A stretch of 47,851 nt of DNA. It comes from a virus. This document shows, one piece after another, positions 30,298 through 37,913 of this stretch. Location of the stretch: positions 1 to 47,851 of the IMG/VR virus record IMGVR_UViG_3300028873_000029; one strand, written 5' to 3'. A program made the translations under genes and the position numbers. The notes under the pieces are model-generated. The model had not been told where the DNA came from, did not search any database, and saw only the letters and a program-made list of their open reading frames with translations. Each line of letters opens with the position of its first letter. The stretch's first letter is position 1.

Positions 30298-30513
30298 TCA
30301 GGCCGACTTGACGGCGACATTCACATTTTGAAAATTGTGGTAGACGACCTTGTTATCGAGCATCCCTGTCGTCCAAGCCTTCTGGCTTTCCCAGACGGTA
30401 TAAAGAAATCCATCCTCGGAATTCAGGTTGATGGCGATGTCGCAAGCATCGATAAAATCCTTGAAGGTTCCTACCAATTCTTGGTTAGCGCCGCCAATCA
30501 CGATATAATTCAT
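30298..30513 (-). CDS. Hypothetical protein, 71 aa
   Basis: The start ATG 30513 has GGAG 9 bases upstream; the longer frame to 30546 begins with a Lys-rich stretch that looks like leader. MNYIVIGGANQELVG then DFIDACDIAINLN suggests a small alpha/beta protein. Not recognised. Confidence 0.55.
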   Translation of the reverse strand: MNYIVIGGANQELVGTFKDFIDACDIAINLNSEDGFLYTVWESQKAWTTGMLDNKVVYHNFQNVNVAVKSA

Positions 30514-30615
30514 TGCACAAATCTCCAATTTTTTTTTCGCAGCCACCCCGAATGGCCTAACTGCATGACAAGAACCTACTCCTTCAAAATGGTTCCGTCA
30601 AGATAACGTGAGCGG

Positions 30616-30650
30616 AAAAAAAGAAAAAGGCCGGGAAGAACTCCCGGCCT
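30616..30650 (-). terminator. Intrinsic terminator
   Basis: GGCCGGGA-GTTCT-TCCCGGCC stem followed on the minus strand by T-rich TTTTTCTTTTTTT, just after the 30671 gene stop. Confidence 0.9.
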
Positions 30651-30670
30651 TATTAATGACTAATTATGAA

Positions 30671-31153
30671 TTAGGCGCGGCGTTTACCGATCATGGACTG
30701 TACGACATTTCCGATGTTCATTTCCGACGACTTGATACCAGTATGAGCAGTCGTCTTGTCACCATTTTCCTCGACGCTCACGATAAACGATGTTATGTCG
30801 TCACGCAGTCGGTGCAGGAAGGTCACCAGCGCATCATCCTTATTGGAAGCCTCATGAACCGGCGCAGGCGCGGGAGGGGCAGGTGCCGAGGCGGCGGTTT
30901 TGATTCTGGGATACGGGCTCTCGGTGGGCTGAAAATAAGGATAGGACTCTTCCATGTAGGTCTTCCCATTTTCCTTCATGTTATATGCGAGGGCGTGGTA
31001 CCAGACGGAGGGAACAATTCTCCTACCATTTCTATCATCAATTCTGGCATTATTGATGGCGGCGAAGGCCTCGGATCGTGTGTGGCCTTTCTTCAGATTT
31101 GACATAACCTTGGCAACCTGAGCAGAAATGGTTTCATTTGATTTGATATTCAT
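30671..31153 (-). CDS. Hypothetical protein, 160 aa
   Basis: Start ATG 31153 has GGAG nine bases upstream. N-terminal helical domain (SNETISAQVAKVMSNLKKGHTRSE) resembling small DNA-associated helical folds; a Pro/Ala linker (SAPAPPAPAPV) and a C-terminal helical part. Single gene transcript bounded by a terminator and a promoter-like region. Not recognised. Confidence 0.55.
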   Translation of the reverse strand: MNIKSNETISAQVAKVMSNLKKGHTRSEAFAAINNARIDDRNGRRIVPSVWYHALAYNMKENGKTYMEESYPYFQPTESPYPRIKTAASAPAPPAPAPVHEASNKDDALVTFLHRLRDDITSFIVSVEENGDKTTAHTGIKSSEMNIGNVVQSMIGKRRA

Positions 31154-31210
31154 GATGAAATACTCCATAAGTCACGCTGAGGAAGAGACTATCTCTTCGG
31201 CGTCTTGTGT

Positions 31211-31239
31211 ATGCCAGCATGTATATAAGATGTCAAGAA
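31211..31239 (-). promoter_or_regulatory. Possible promoter for the 31153 gene
   Basis: TTGACA on the minus strand with CATACA 17 bases further. The -10 is weak. Lies 60-85 bases before the start. Confidence 0.35.
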
Positions 31240-31298
31240 ATTTTTTGTAAAGATAAGATTTTTATTGACAGGAACCTTTTGGACACATCAGAGTTGAC

Positions 31299-31329
31299 AA
31301 AAAAAAATCCCCGATTTCTCGGGGATTTT
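31299..31329 (-). terminator. Intrinsic terminator
   Basis: ATCCCCGA-GAAA-TCGGGGAT stem followed by nine T residues on the minus strand, just after the DUF932-type gene. Confidence 0.92.
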
Positions 31330-31336
31330 CAGAGAC

Positions 31337-32293
31337 TTAGGCTTTGTTGGCCATGTCAACGGCTAGGCTGAAGGCCTTCAGCTTCTTATCCTTTACCTGT
31401 CCATACCACATATTCTCGACCCGCGCTTCGTCGGTTCGGCCCATCAGGTGATCCGTGACGTAAGTGACGGCATTGAGAGCCTGCCACCAAGTTCCCGGCC
31501 CGAATTCAACACCGGGCTGATAGGCCAGAGCCTTGACGGCCAGAGTAGCATTCGAAGAGGCTTCCTTCGGCTTACGCTTGGAATTTTCCTTGACGACCTG
31601 TACCGGGAAGACTTCGTTAAAATATTCCTTGACAGTCTCTTCAGAATACCGCTTGGAACCGAGGAAAGCCGCCGCCTCACCATATTGATCGAATTTCTCG
31701 TTGGCGATACCCATCGTCTGCTTCGCGGCGGTGGCGTCGAAGACCACCCGATGCGAAGATTTAAAGGCGTTGTCAGAAACACCGTTGAGGGCCATCGTCA
31801 GCGTGTTGTTGCAGACGACGCGGGTAGGGGTGAACCGAACGTCAATGGACTTACCATAACGATGTGTGTTGGTGAAAAGAAGGTAGCTCTCGACACGATC
31901 CCCACCGAAGAGGGTAAAGGACTTGTTAACCTTGGCCAGAGCCCATACATACTGACCCTCACGCAGGGAGCCAGCGGTTTCCATCGTCATGTCACCAGCA
32001 TCCACAAATTCGCGGAAGAAGTCGAAGGCAACCTCGTTCTGTAAAGGCTCCCAATCGTCTCCCACCACATCCATCAGCTTGCCATCCGACATGCGACGCA
32101 GGGACTTGTTCTTCGTCACCGGACCATACTTGTCACCCATTTCACACTTTTCAACTTCCCAATCGCACTTCGCGGCGACGAGCATTTCATGAGCGGTGAG
32201 ATTTCCGGCAACCTTGTAACCAAGGGAATGCCAAGGGGTTTCGCCTCCCCACTCTTTACCAACATAAGCCATCTCTTCTACCATATGTGCCAT
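31337..32293 (-). CDS. DUF932-type phage/plasmid-like protein
   Basis: 318 residues from ATG 32293 (AAGGAT upstream; longer frame overlaps a divergent gene). The N-terminus TPWHSLGYKVAGNLTAHEML and the middle with YLLFTNTHRYGKS and RVVCNNTLTMAL belong to the DUF932/TIGR03299 family, found on phages and plasmids. Function unknown, some relatives lie near recombination genes. No membrane segment. Ends at a strong terminator, starts near the divergent late gene at 32409. Confidence 0.8.
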   Translation of the reverse strand: MAHMVEEMAYVGKEWGGETPWHSLGYKVAGNLTAHEMLVAAKCDWEVEKCEMGDKYGPVTKNKSLRRMSDGKLMDVVGDDWEPLQNEVAFDFFREFVDAGDMTMETAGSLREGQYVWALAKVNKSFTLFGGDRVESYLLFTNTHRYGKSIDVRFTPTRVVCNNTLTMALNGVSDNAFKSSHRVVFDATAAKQTMGIANEKFDQYGEAAAFLGSKRYSEETVKEYFNEVFPVQVVKENSKRKPKEASSNATLAVKALAYQPGVEFGPGTWWQALNAVTYVTDHLMGRTDEARVENMWYGQVKDKKLKAFSLAVDMANKA

Positions 32294-32381
32294 TTTAAAA
32301 TCCTTGATCTGCGGTGAAGGCCAGTCCCTCATCCATGTCCAACTTATAAATGATTTCGTTTTCGCTGTCAATGATAATTTT

Positions 32382-32389
32382 GATAAATA
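32382..32389 (+). promoter_or_regulatory. Late-type box GATAAATA
   Basis: 20 bases before the plus-strand start at 32409, followed by a GGGGAG ribosome site. Confidence 0.55.
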
Positions 32390-32408
32390 TTCAAAAAAGG
32401 GGAGAAAA

Positions 32409-32777
32409 ATGTTTTCACAAGAGGTTTTCGCTGGTGCTGACTTCACATACACGTCAAACGTATCGCTTTCGAACAGCGCGACATGGACGGCGAATGCCTT
32501 CCTTACGACGCTAGACCTTCTGGACGTCTTTAACGGAAATTCAGAGATTGGACTTCTGACGGCAAATCTCGCCCCTATCGTCACCAACACCCCCAACGCC
32601 ACCAATTATTCCCTGACGCTGAGTGCTTCCGGTAGCCTGACGGCGCAATGGATTGCCAACTCGGTCAATATCAATGAGCGGGTATTATATCTTTTCACAA
32701 AATTTACAAGTAATACGGGAGCCGTGCAGACTGGTAACACGGCTCTCCTTCGTGTCAAGGCGGCGGTTTTAAATTAA
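32409..32777 (+). CDS. Putative virion structural protein, 122 aa
   Basis: Starts at ATG 32409 after GGGGAG. MFSQEVFAGADFTYTSNVSLSNS then a beta-rich Thr/Ala/Asn sequence with SLTLSASGSLTAQWIANSV. Composition and a late box (32382) suggest a virion decoration or fibre-type protein. Not recognised further. Convergent with the 32774 gene; they overlap by 4 bases. Confidence 0.55.
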   Translation: MFSQEVFAGADFTYTSNVSLSNSATWTANAFLTTLDLLDVFNGNSEIGLLTANLAPIVTNTPNATNYSLTLSASGSLTAQWIANSVNINERVLYLFTKFTSNTGAVQTGNTALLRVKAAVLN

Positions 32778-33022
32778 GCCGCCTTTCGGTAATCTTCTTC
32801 CTCTTCCTCGACATTGACCACAGGCGCGGAGAATCCCGGCTTGGGTGCCAATATGAAGCGATGGGACTCAAATCCCATATTTTTCACTTCCTTCAGACGA
32901 TAAAATTCGGCTGCACCAATAAAATAATTGATAATCACTGTATATTGTGAGCCTGTCTTAAGATACATCTCCCTGCCGCGATTGTTGATACAAACAACCA
33001 CGAACCCTATTTCATTTAACAT
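32774..33022 (-). CDS. Small SH3/KOW-like accessory protein
   Basis: 82 residues. GFVVVCINNRGREMYLKTGSQYTVI then FESHRFIL is the small-beta-barrel pattern shared with the genes at 41887-42231 and 42224-42649 in this window. No function known. It overlaps the upstream membrane-protein gene by 11 bases, so it is the last gene of the channel operon. Confidence 0.55.
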   Translation of the reverse strand: MLNEIGFVVVCINNRGREMYLKTGSQYTVIINYFIGAAEFYRLKEVKNMGFESHRFILAPKPGFSAPVVNVEEEEEDYRKAA

Positions 33023-33524
33023 TATATTCATCCACCCCATTGTTTGTGTATGTATCTGGTTTCAGTTCGTTATTATCACCTAGCACAAATCCTCCTATAT
33101 GAAGATGAGAAGTTTGATTTGTGTCGGCGTCACCATATTCTGTCACGTCTCCCTGAATTAAAACATCTTGAGGATGCTTGGCGAAAGCCTTATTCAAATC
33201 ATCGACCAACTTTTGATTAAATTGCGCGATGTAGAGAGTCGGATAATCTTCCATAATGAGAAGGTAAATACTCTTCTTATCAGGTGACATTTCAAAACTT
33301 ATCACCCTAGGACTGTTTTCCTTCGTAAATATGTGATGATAGAAGGGAATGTTCATAATCGGTCGGGCCGTTCCCAGAAGATCATGAATTGTGTAATAAG
33401 AGAAACCCAAAAATAAACAGTATATAAGAGCAGCCAGACCCATAAGCTTCGGTCTCACCATCAAGGATGTAATCAAAAATAGTACAGCCGTCATACCAAA
33501 GAAGACAAATGAAATTACTGTCAT
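33012..33524 (-). CDS. Membrane protein, third gene of the MotA/MotB-like operon
   Basis: 170 residues. ATG 33524 is used because it overlaps the upstream stop by ATGA. Two membrane segments (VISFVFFGMTAVLFLITSL and MGLAALIYCLFLGFS) are followed by a soluble alpha/beta domain (SFEMSPDKKSIYLLIMEDYPTLY) that probably lies outside the membrane. Not recognised. Translational coupling suggests it is a subunit or regulator of the channel made by the two upstream genes. Confidence 0.65.
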   Translation of the reverse strand: MTVISFVFFGMTAVLFLITSLMVRPKLMGLAALIYCLFLGFSYYTIHDLLGTARPIMNIPFYHHIFTKENSPRVISFEMSPDKKSIYLLIMEDYPTLYIAQFNQKLVDDLNKAFAKHPQDVLIQGDVTEYGDADTNQTSHLHIGGFVLGDNNELKPDTYTNNGVDEYNVK

Positions 33525-34165
33525 TGATGAGCCATCCACTTATCGTTTGAATTAATAGAACTGTCTATGATTTTACCATCCTCACCGACCCTGAAATTAA
33601 ACATCGTCTTCTCTTGATTTTCTGCCGTGAATGTATGCACCCCTCTCATAGTTTTAAAACGACCATCCGAGACGCTTGCACCCTTTAGTCTGATAATCAT
33701 TGTCGCCTCGACCGTTCCATTCGGAAATTTCCCAAAGGCGGGACTTGATGCCTGTGTCTCATGGTTAGAGAAATAATAGATATTGAACGTGTATTCTCCG
33801 GGAATAATCTTGTTGGTGCATTCGATTTCCATATTTAAATGTTCAAGATTATTCTGGAAGCCGATAACGTCACGGTAAAGATCAAGTCCCCCGCCATGCA
33901 TGTTGGAGAATCCGATAGGCTTTCCATCTTTGGGTGACTTACCCCAGATATCAAGATCGATATCACGATCATTCGGCCAATAAATTTCGGCACAAAGACT
34001 ACCCAGCATCACACCATCATTATTATTTTCACTGTGTGGAACCATAGAAACCACCACGAAAAGCATAAAGACGAAGGCGGCGAAGGAAACCATCACGTCG
34101 GCCAGAACATAACCAAACAGCTTTTCCTCTAGCGACTCATTAAACTTCGCGCTTAGATCGGTCAT
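33521..34165 (-). CDS. MotB/ExbD-like single-pass membrane protein with a periplasmic beta domain
   Basis: 214 residues. Residues 17-40 are one membrane helix with YVLADVMVSFAAFVFMLF, the MotB-type plug signature where the Asp carries protons. A beta-rich domain follows with IYWPNDRDIDLDIWG, a DUF2135-like pattern, and a mixed C-terminal part. There is no OmpA-type peptidoglycan domain. It overlaps its neighbours on both sides by 4 bases. The MotA-like partner is the next upstream gene. Function not known; see findings. Confidence 0.72.
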   Translation of the reverse strand: MTDLSAKFNESLEEKLFGYVLADVMVSFAAFVFMLFVVVSMVPHSENNNDGVMLGSLCAEIYWPNDRDIDLDIWGKSPKDGKPIGFSNMHGGGLDLYRDVIGFQNNLEHLNMEIECTNKIIPGEYTFNIYYFSNHETQASSPAFGKFPNGTVEATMIIRLKGASVSDGRFKTMRGVHTFTAENQEKTMFNFRVGEDGKIIDSSINSNDKWMAHQ

Positions 34166-34605
34166 TCACCATTCACCAAGAAGCTGTTGAACCTCGTCCA
34201 TAGAAAGGCTACGAGGCCGATCAAGGTCGTATTGAACAAAGTCAACGCGCCTGAAATCATATTTTTCAAAACGAATTGAGGGTCCGACAAGTCCTGAAGT
34301 CCCATGATCATATGCACGAAACCGATCAGGGTGCCACAGAGGCCGATGAAAAGAAACTGTCCCAAGACATAATTCAGATATCTGTTGATCTTCTTCCCGC
34401 CATATCCATAGGTTTGATCGTTTTTGAAGGTGGCGAAAATTCGTAGAAAGATGCCTGTGACGAGTAGCAACGCCAGAACGTAGGAGATGTGGGTCACATC
34501 GTTTGTAAAGATGTAACCCACAAATCCATAAAAGTATCCAACAATGAAGAGAGCCATGATGAAGACATTAAAAAACACCAGACGAAATGTATTTGTGTAC
34601 CGCAA
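34162..34605 (-). CDS. MotA/TolQ/ExbB-like proton-channel subunit
   Basis: 147 residues, four membrane helices (8-30, 38-58, 75-100, 118-140). The last two carry the family signature: FLFIGLCGTLIGFVHMI, then ISGALTLFNTTLIGLVAFLW with the paired threonines typical of the ion path. It is about half the usual length, as in ExbB cores. Its start lies just after the RnlA gene, and it is coupled to the MotB-like gene by ATGA. Inner membrane location is expected. Confidence 0.78.
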   Translation of the reverse strand: MRYTNTFRLVFFNVFIMALFIVGYFYGFVGYIFTNDVTHISYVLALLLVTGIFLRIFATFKNDQTYGYGGKKINRYLNYVLGQFLFIGLCGTLIGFVHMIMGLQDLSDPQFVLKNMISGALTLFNTTLIGLVAFLWTRFNSFLVNGE

Positions 34606-34615
34606 AATAATCTCC

Positions 34616-35764
34616 TTAGTAGACCCACTTTAAGTTGCCATTGTCCCAGATAGAACGAGCCTTGTCAACGTTTGTTTGGCTTCCTGTATTCTTTTTTAGA
34701 ATGTCAAGAAGGTGTTGTTTAACTTCCGTGATATTTATAGAAATTTTATCAAAGAAGGTAAAGGCGGTGGCCCGAACATAGGAATTAACCCAATCCTTAC
34801 TTTCAAGGGCGAATTCTTTACGAGTCATATTCGTGGCGTTATAATGTTCAAGCACACCAAAAATGTTGTCGGCCTGTTCATTGAAGTTGCACCAGAATTC
34901 ATATTCAAATTCTTCGAACTTCTCCCGATCAGGCTCAGTCAGAAGCAATCGGAAGTCGTCGGCCATTCCTTCCACCAGAATGGCGATGACATTCTTTTCA
35001 CGCGCCAGTTCGTCCTTGGAGCGATGTAGCAGGCAATATTGATCGGCCTTGATCTTCACCATGGAGCCATCAGACCACCGCACCACGAAGCCCTCTAGGC
35101 CTTCCATAGGCTTTACAGCTTCAACTAGCTCCTGCATCGACGCGACGGTGCCGGGATATTGTTTGACGACATCAACATCAAAAGCAAGAGCAATATGATT
35201 CATTCTTGAATATTCAAGATAGTTTCCAGATACATTATGACGAATTCCGATCAGCACAAGACGATCTTCGGGGTGAGAAATAACAATTCTATTTTGATTT
35301 GAACACCATTCAAAGATGGGCGTCATACTCCATTCTGACATACACCAGTTGGCAAATTCTAGGTATTTTGGATTTTTCTCAACGAAAGCCTCGATCTGTG
35401 GCGTAAGAAACGTCACACCGGCCTTCGAACCCCACGTCATCTTCCCATAGGAAATCATCGTCGTCACCATCGATCCGTCCAGCTTCTCCAAGATTACATG
35501 CGGCTTGGAGAAATCAAGATTCTCGACTAGCGTTTCAGGACGTTCATTGACGTTAAAAAACTTATGAAGGCGTCGAGCCATAATCCGACCATCTTTATAA
35601 AAGATGATCCCACGACATTCCTTTTCGACAGCGTTATGGAAGGTGTCGGGAGTATTGACGATGTAATCGATGACGATGTAATCTTCCTTGTAATTAACGT
35701 GGAAGTTATCATTGCCTCGGATGTGGGGCAGCACGTCGTCAATGGTCTCGATAATTGGGAACAT
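34616..35764 (-). CDS. rnlA: RNA ligase 1, T4 RnlA-like
   Basis: 382 residues. Adenylyltransferase motif I EKLDGSMV near residues 92-99, then YGKMTWGSKAG, FEWCSNQNRIVI (motif III/IIIa area), EGFVVRWSDG (IV) and MVKIKAD (V) follow T4 Rnl1 order. In T4, Rnl1 reseals tRNA cut by host anticodon nucleases; a tRNA cluster follows here, so the same use is likely. It starts at ATG 35764 with AAGGAAA. Its first 237 bases overlap the tail of the next gene in another frame. Confidence 0.9.
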   Translation of the reverse strand: MFPIIETIDDVLPHIRGNDNFHVNYKEDYIVIDYIVNTPDTFHNAVEKECRGIIFYKDGRIMARRLHKFFNVNERPETLVENLDFSKPHVILEKLDGSMVTTMISYGKMTWGSKAGVTFLTPQIEAFVEKNPKYLEFANWCMSEWSMTPIFEWCSNQNRIVISHPEDRLVLIGIRHNVSGNYLEYSRMNHIALAFDVDVVKQYPGTVASMQELVEAVKPMEGLEGFVVRWSDGSMVKIKADQYCLLHRSKDELAREKNVIAILVEGMADDFRLLLTEPDREKFEEFEYEFWCNFNEQADNIFGVLEHYNATNMTRKEFALESKDWVNSYVRATAFTFFDKISINITEVKQHLLDILKKNTGSQTNVDKARSIWDNGNLKWVY

Positions 35765-36135
35765 GTGATTTCCTTAGAATTTATAGAAACTGGTTCTTCT
35801 ACCCTATACGGATTATCTTCCAAGTCAAGAGATTTATCATAATTTCCTGAAACAATATCATGTTCCATCTTTTCGATGTACAAATCCAGATCATCCAAGG
35901 GACGGAAGCGAGAGGCCCTGAAGGCACATTCTCTTTTAAAATCAGGATTATAGGTGCCGGTTATGCCATGCAACGAGACTCCGAATCCTTTTTTGGGATC
36001 ATCAACGGGTGGAGTCCATATTTTACGGACTATATATCTTTTACCCTCTTCGGGAAGAGATGTATAAAATTGTGGACTTCCAATATTTTTATCATCGACA
36101 CAGACCACCGTCTGGGCAACATCATAATCTAACAT
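35527..36135 (-). CDS. Small SH3/KOW-like protein with an abnormal long C-terminal overlap
   Basis: The first 120 residues (VVCVDDKN, YTSLPEEGKRYIVRKIW, RASRFRPLDDL) match the small beta-barrel pattern of 41887-42231. After about residue 122, where RnlA starts, the frame continues for 79 codons of Ser/Thr-rich sequence that reads as out-of-frame RnlA DNA. A one-base frame change around 35775 would reach a TAA before the RnlA ribosome site. So the natural stop may have been lost by a small indel. Confidence 0.55.
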   Translation of the reverse strand: MLDYDVAQTVVCVDDKNIGSPQFYTSLPEEGKRYIVRKIWTPPVDDPKKGFGVSLHGITGTYNPDFKRECAFRASRFRPLDDLDLYIEKMEHDIVSGNYDKSLDLEDNPYRVEEPVSINSKEITCSQLSRPLTTCCPTSEAMITSTLITRKITSSSITSSILPTPSITLSKRNVVGSSFIKMVGLWLDAFISFLTSMNVLKR

Positions 36136-36144
36136 TTCAAACCC

Positions 36145-36546
36145 TTAAATAGAATTTCTAATTTGTTGGGCCAAAGCAGGATAGGACTTTGGATGCACCC
36201 CATCTCGACCGGGATATACCTGAACGGCCCGATCCCCATAAAGAGCAGCCACATGGCCTACCACCGAGGATGGACGACTATGGGCAGGCTTCACCCATAT
36301 CGTGATCTGGCAATGGACGTTCCTACGGATGGCCTCCAGATTCTTCTCCAGATTTAAATTCAGAGGATCATTCGAACCGGCCGAGATGACGCAGGCATAA
36401 TGTGGACCCGACGCCGCAGCCTCATGGATGATGAAGGAACTTGGCTTACCATAAACCGCATGGATTTCTTGACAATGGAGAGACCCACCGAGGCCCTCGC
36501 GTGTGGCAATACTATCACCGATGCTGACACAATCAAAATTAATCAA
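36145..36546 (-). CDS. SGNH/GDSL-type hydrolase
   Basis: 133 residues from TTG 36546 (AAAGGA six bases before). Block I VSIGDSIATREGLGG with the nucleophile Ser, block III SAGSNDPLN with Asn, block V RDGVHPKSY with the Asp-His pair: the SGNH hydrolase order. Such enzymes deacylate lipids, sugars or peptidoglycan. A longer frame runs upstream over two tRNA genes and was rejected. No signal peptide, so the substrate may be virion-side or cytoplasmic. Confidence 0.8.
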   Translation of the reverse strand: MINFDCVSIGDSIATREGLGGSLHCQEIHAVYGKPSSFIIHEAAASGPHYACVISAGSNDPLNLNLEKNLEAIRRNVHCQITIWVKPAHSRPSSVVGHVAALYGDRAVQVYPGRDGVHPKSYPALAQQIRNSI

Positions 36547-36566
36547 TTTTATTCCTTTCAAGAAAA

Positions 36567-36644
36567 TGGCGGGGAGTATGGGCTTCGATCCCATGATCAC
36601 GCTTCGACAGAGCGTTGCTTTAGGCCAGACTAAGCTAAATCCCC
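36567..36644 (-). tRNA. tRNA-Asp(GTC)
   Basis: Cloverleaf with anticodon loop CTGTCGA and stem ACGCT/AGCGT, D-arm GCTT/AAGC, T-stem ATGGG/CCCAT with loop ATCGAAG. Acceptor pairs GGGGA/TCCCC with one mismatch inside. CCA encoded. Confidence 0.85.
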
Positions 36645-36646
36645 AT

Positions 36647-36721
36647 TGGTTGACGCGATAGGACTTGAACCTATTTGGTCTCAATTATCAGTTGAGTGCC
36701 TAACCATTCGGCCACACGTCA
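36647..36721 (-). tRNA. tRNA-Ile(GAT)
   Basis: Anticodon loop CTGATAA, stem CTCAA/TTGAG, acceptor TGACGTG/CGCGTCA, T-arm ATAGG-TTCAAGT-CCTAT. ACCA end encoded. Confidence 0.92.
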
Positions 36722-36732
36722 TCATTAAAATT

Positions 36733-36820
36733 TGGCAGGAGCGGAGGGATTCGAACCCGTCTCTGCTATTACGCCACGGTTTTGGAGACCGTTCCGACTC
36801 TCCAACTTCGGAGCACCCCT
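36733..36820 (-). tRNA. tRNA-Trp(CCA)
   Basis: Anticodon loop CTCCAAA, stem ACGGT/ACCGT, D-arm CCGA/TCGG, acceptor AGGGGTG/CGCTCCT (one G-U). The T-stem has one bulged base and the variable loop is about 12 bases, both unusual for Trp. CCA encoded. Confidence 0.82.
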
Positions 36821-36845
36821 AAAGAGTCTATTTACTAAAACAGTA

Positions 36846-36871
36846 AGGGGCCATAATAGGCCCCTTTTTTT
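36846..36871 (-). terminator. Terminator-like hairpin
   Basis: AGGGGCC / GGCCCCT with a 6-base loop and T-run on the plus side; on the minus strand the U tract is short. It lies between the 36870 gene and the tRNA-Trp gene. Confidence 0.55.
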
Positions 36872-37577
36872 AGAAAGTCAATAGGGTTGAAGCCCTAAGT
36901 TCTTTTCTTTTATGGGACGGAACAGGATGAGTACCAATAGCGATGATACGATCCACGTCGGGCTCATAAAATCCCTCGACACGGAAACCCACGGCTTCCA
37001 GATGAGCAGCCACAACTTCGATATGATCATATTGTTCCGGCATCTCACAGACCTGAAAATGAATCTTGTGAGCATCGAAGGATTTGTTCATCTTCTGGCC
37101 GATCACCATGGCCACATGCGCCGCCTGAACAGCCTGATAAATAGGATCATCGAAACGCTTATCAACGAAGATGTAGGAATAATTACGGCGCTTGTATTTG
37201 TCGAAACCATCCTCTCTTCCTGAAAGAATATTCAAAATTCGCAAGAAATTTTTGAATTCCTTGTATGCTTCTTCTGAACCGGAGAAGATCGTATCGACAC
37301 TTTCTTGATCTTTCATTCCAAGAAGTCCATCACTCAGGGACATAGAAGCAATCCAGAGAGCCTTCTTCAGCCCTTGAAATGGATGGTTTCCATTAACCAA
37401 CTTATTTTCGTTGGTAACTTCCGTAAATGCCCGACGCGCCTGACTCTGGAAGATTTCTTCCCGGTTAGTCTCGTTTGAAGTTTGAGCGAAGAAGGCCTTC
37501 AGGGCGATATGTTGAACGACGTTAACTGCCGTGGCCTTGTTGGCAATTTTTTGCCATGCTTGCGTATATGTTTTCAT
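36870..37577 (-). CDS. Hypothetical protein, possible PTH2-like C-terminal domain
   Basis: 235 residues. The N-terminal half is helical (TQAWQKIANKATAVNVVQHI). The C-terminal part (IYQAVQAAHVAMVIGQKMN, a beta segment, IIAIGTHPVPSHKR) resembles the type-2 peptidyl-tRNA hydrolase fold with its AAHA helix and C-terminal IAIGP-like strand. The match is by eye only. Lying within the tRNA cluster fits. It ends in the terminator-like hairpin. Confidence 0.5.
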   Translation of the reverse strand: MKTYTQAWQKIANKATAVNVVQHIALKAFFAQTSNETNREEIFQSQARRAFTEVTNENKLVNGNHPFQGLKKALWIASMSLSDGLLGMKDQESVDTIFSGSEEAYKEFKNFLRILNILSGREDGFDKYKRRNYSYIFVDKRFDDPIYQAVQAAHVAMVIGQKMNKSFDAHKIHFQVCEMPEQYDHIEVVAAHLEAVGFRVEGFYEPDVDRIIAIGTHPVPSHKRKELRASTLLTF

Positions 37578-37690
37578 TTTTATTTCTCCTAATTTTAATT
37601 AATGTTAAAGTTTATTGTATTCCACGTATCCGTAGGAGGATCACGTATACTTACCTAGATTTCATACTTCTTCATTCTTATTTTCCTTTC

Positions 37691-37768
37691 TGGTGCTTGT
37701 GGAGGGACTCGAACCCACAACCTAGGGATTTAGAATCCCCCGCTCTGACCAAATTGAGCTACACAAGC
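37691..37768 (-). tRNA. tRNA with CTA anticodon (candidate amber suppressor); alternatively Arg(TCT)
   Basis: Acceptor GCTTGTG/CACAAGC, D-arm GCTC/GAGC, T-arm GTGGG-TTCGAGT-CCCTC with one mismatch, ACCA encoded. The anticodon arm pairs best as GGGGA-TTCTAAA-TCCCT with standard position 26 and a 5-base variable loop. That gives anticodon CTA, and A37-A38 as in suppressor tRNAs reading U-initial codons. Reading the loop one base earlier gives TCT (Arg) but breaks a stem pair. Confidence 0.78.
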
Positions 37769-37781
37769 ATATTTATCAAAA

Positions 37782-37856
37782 TGGTAGCCAGTGAGAATTT
37801 TGAAATCTCGACCTGATCCGTGTAAAGGAACTGCTCTACCTCTGAGCTAACCGGCT
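37782..37856 (-). tRNA. tRNA-Val(TAC)
   Basis: Acceptor AGCCGGT/ACTGGCT, D-arm GCTC/GAGC, anticodon loop TTTACAC with stem GTTCC/GGATC, encoded ACCA. T-stem has a weak first pair. Confidence 0.85.
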
Positions 37857-37866
37857 TCAACTTCTA

Positions 37867-37895
37867 TTTATATATGAAATAATAAATATTGTCAA
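37867..37895 (-). promoter_or_regulatory. Promoter of the tRNA cluster; overlaps a TATAAATA box
   Basis: TTGACA at 37895-37890, 17 bases, TATAAA at 37872-37867. The -10 overlaps TATAAATA at 37872-37865, so the site can serve both host sigma-70 and gp55. It is upstream of tRNA-Val and tRNA-CTA. Confidence 0.6.
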
Positions 37896-37913
37896 CATAA
37901 ATGGGAGGGGAAG

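Noticed and set aside
32294-32605. Extension of the DUF932-type gene
   Set aside because: It overlaps the divergent structural gene and has no ribosome site at the upstream start.
35527-35764. C-terminal 79 codons of the upstream barrel gene as a real domain
   Set aside because: Composition equals out-of-frame RnlA DNA; treated as a probable lost stop.
36547-36684. Upstream extension of the SGNH hydrolase
   Set aside because: It runs across tRNA-Asp and tRNA-Ile genes.
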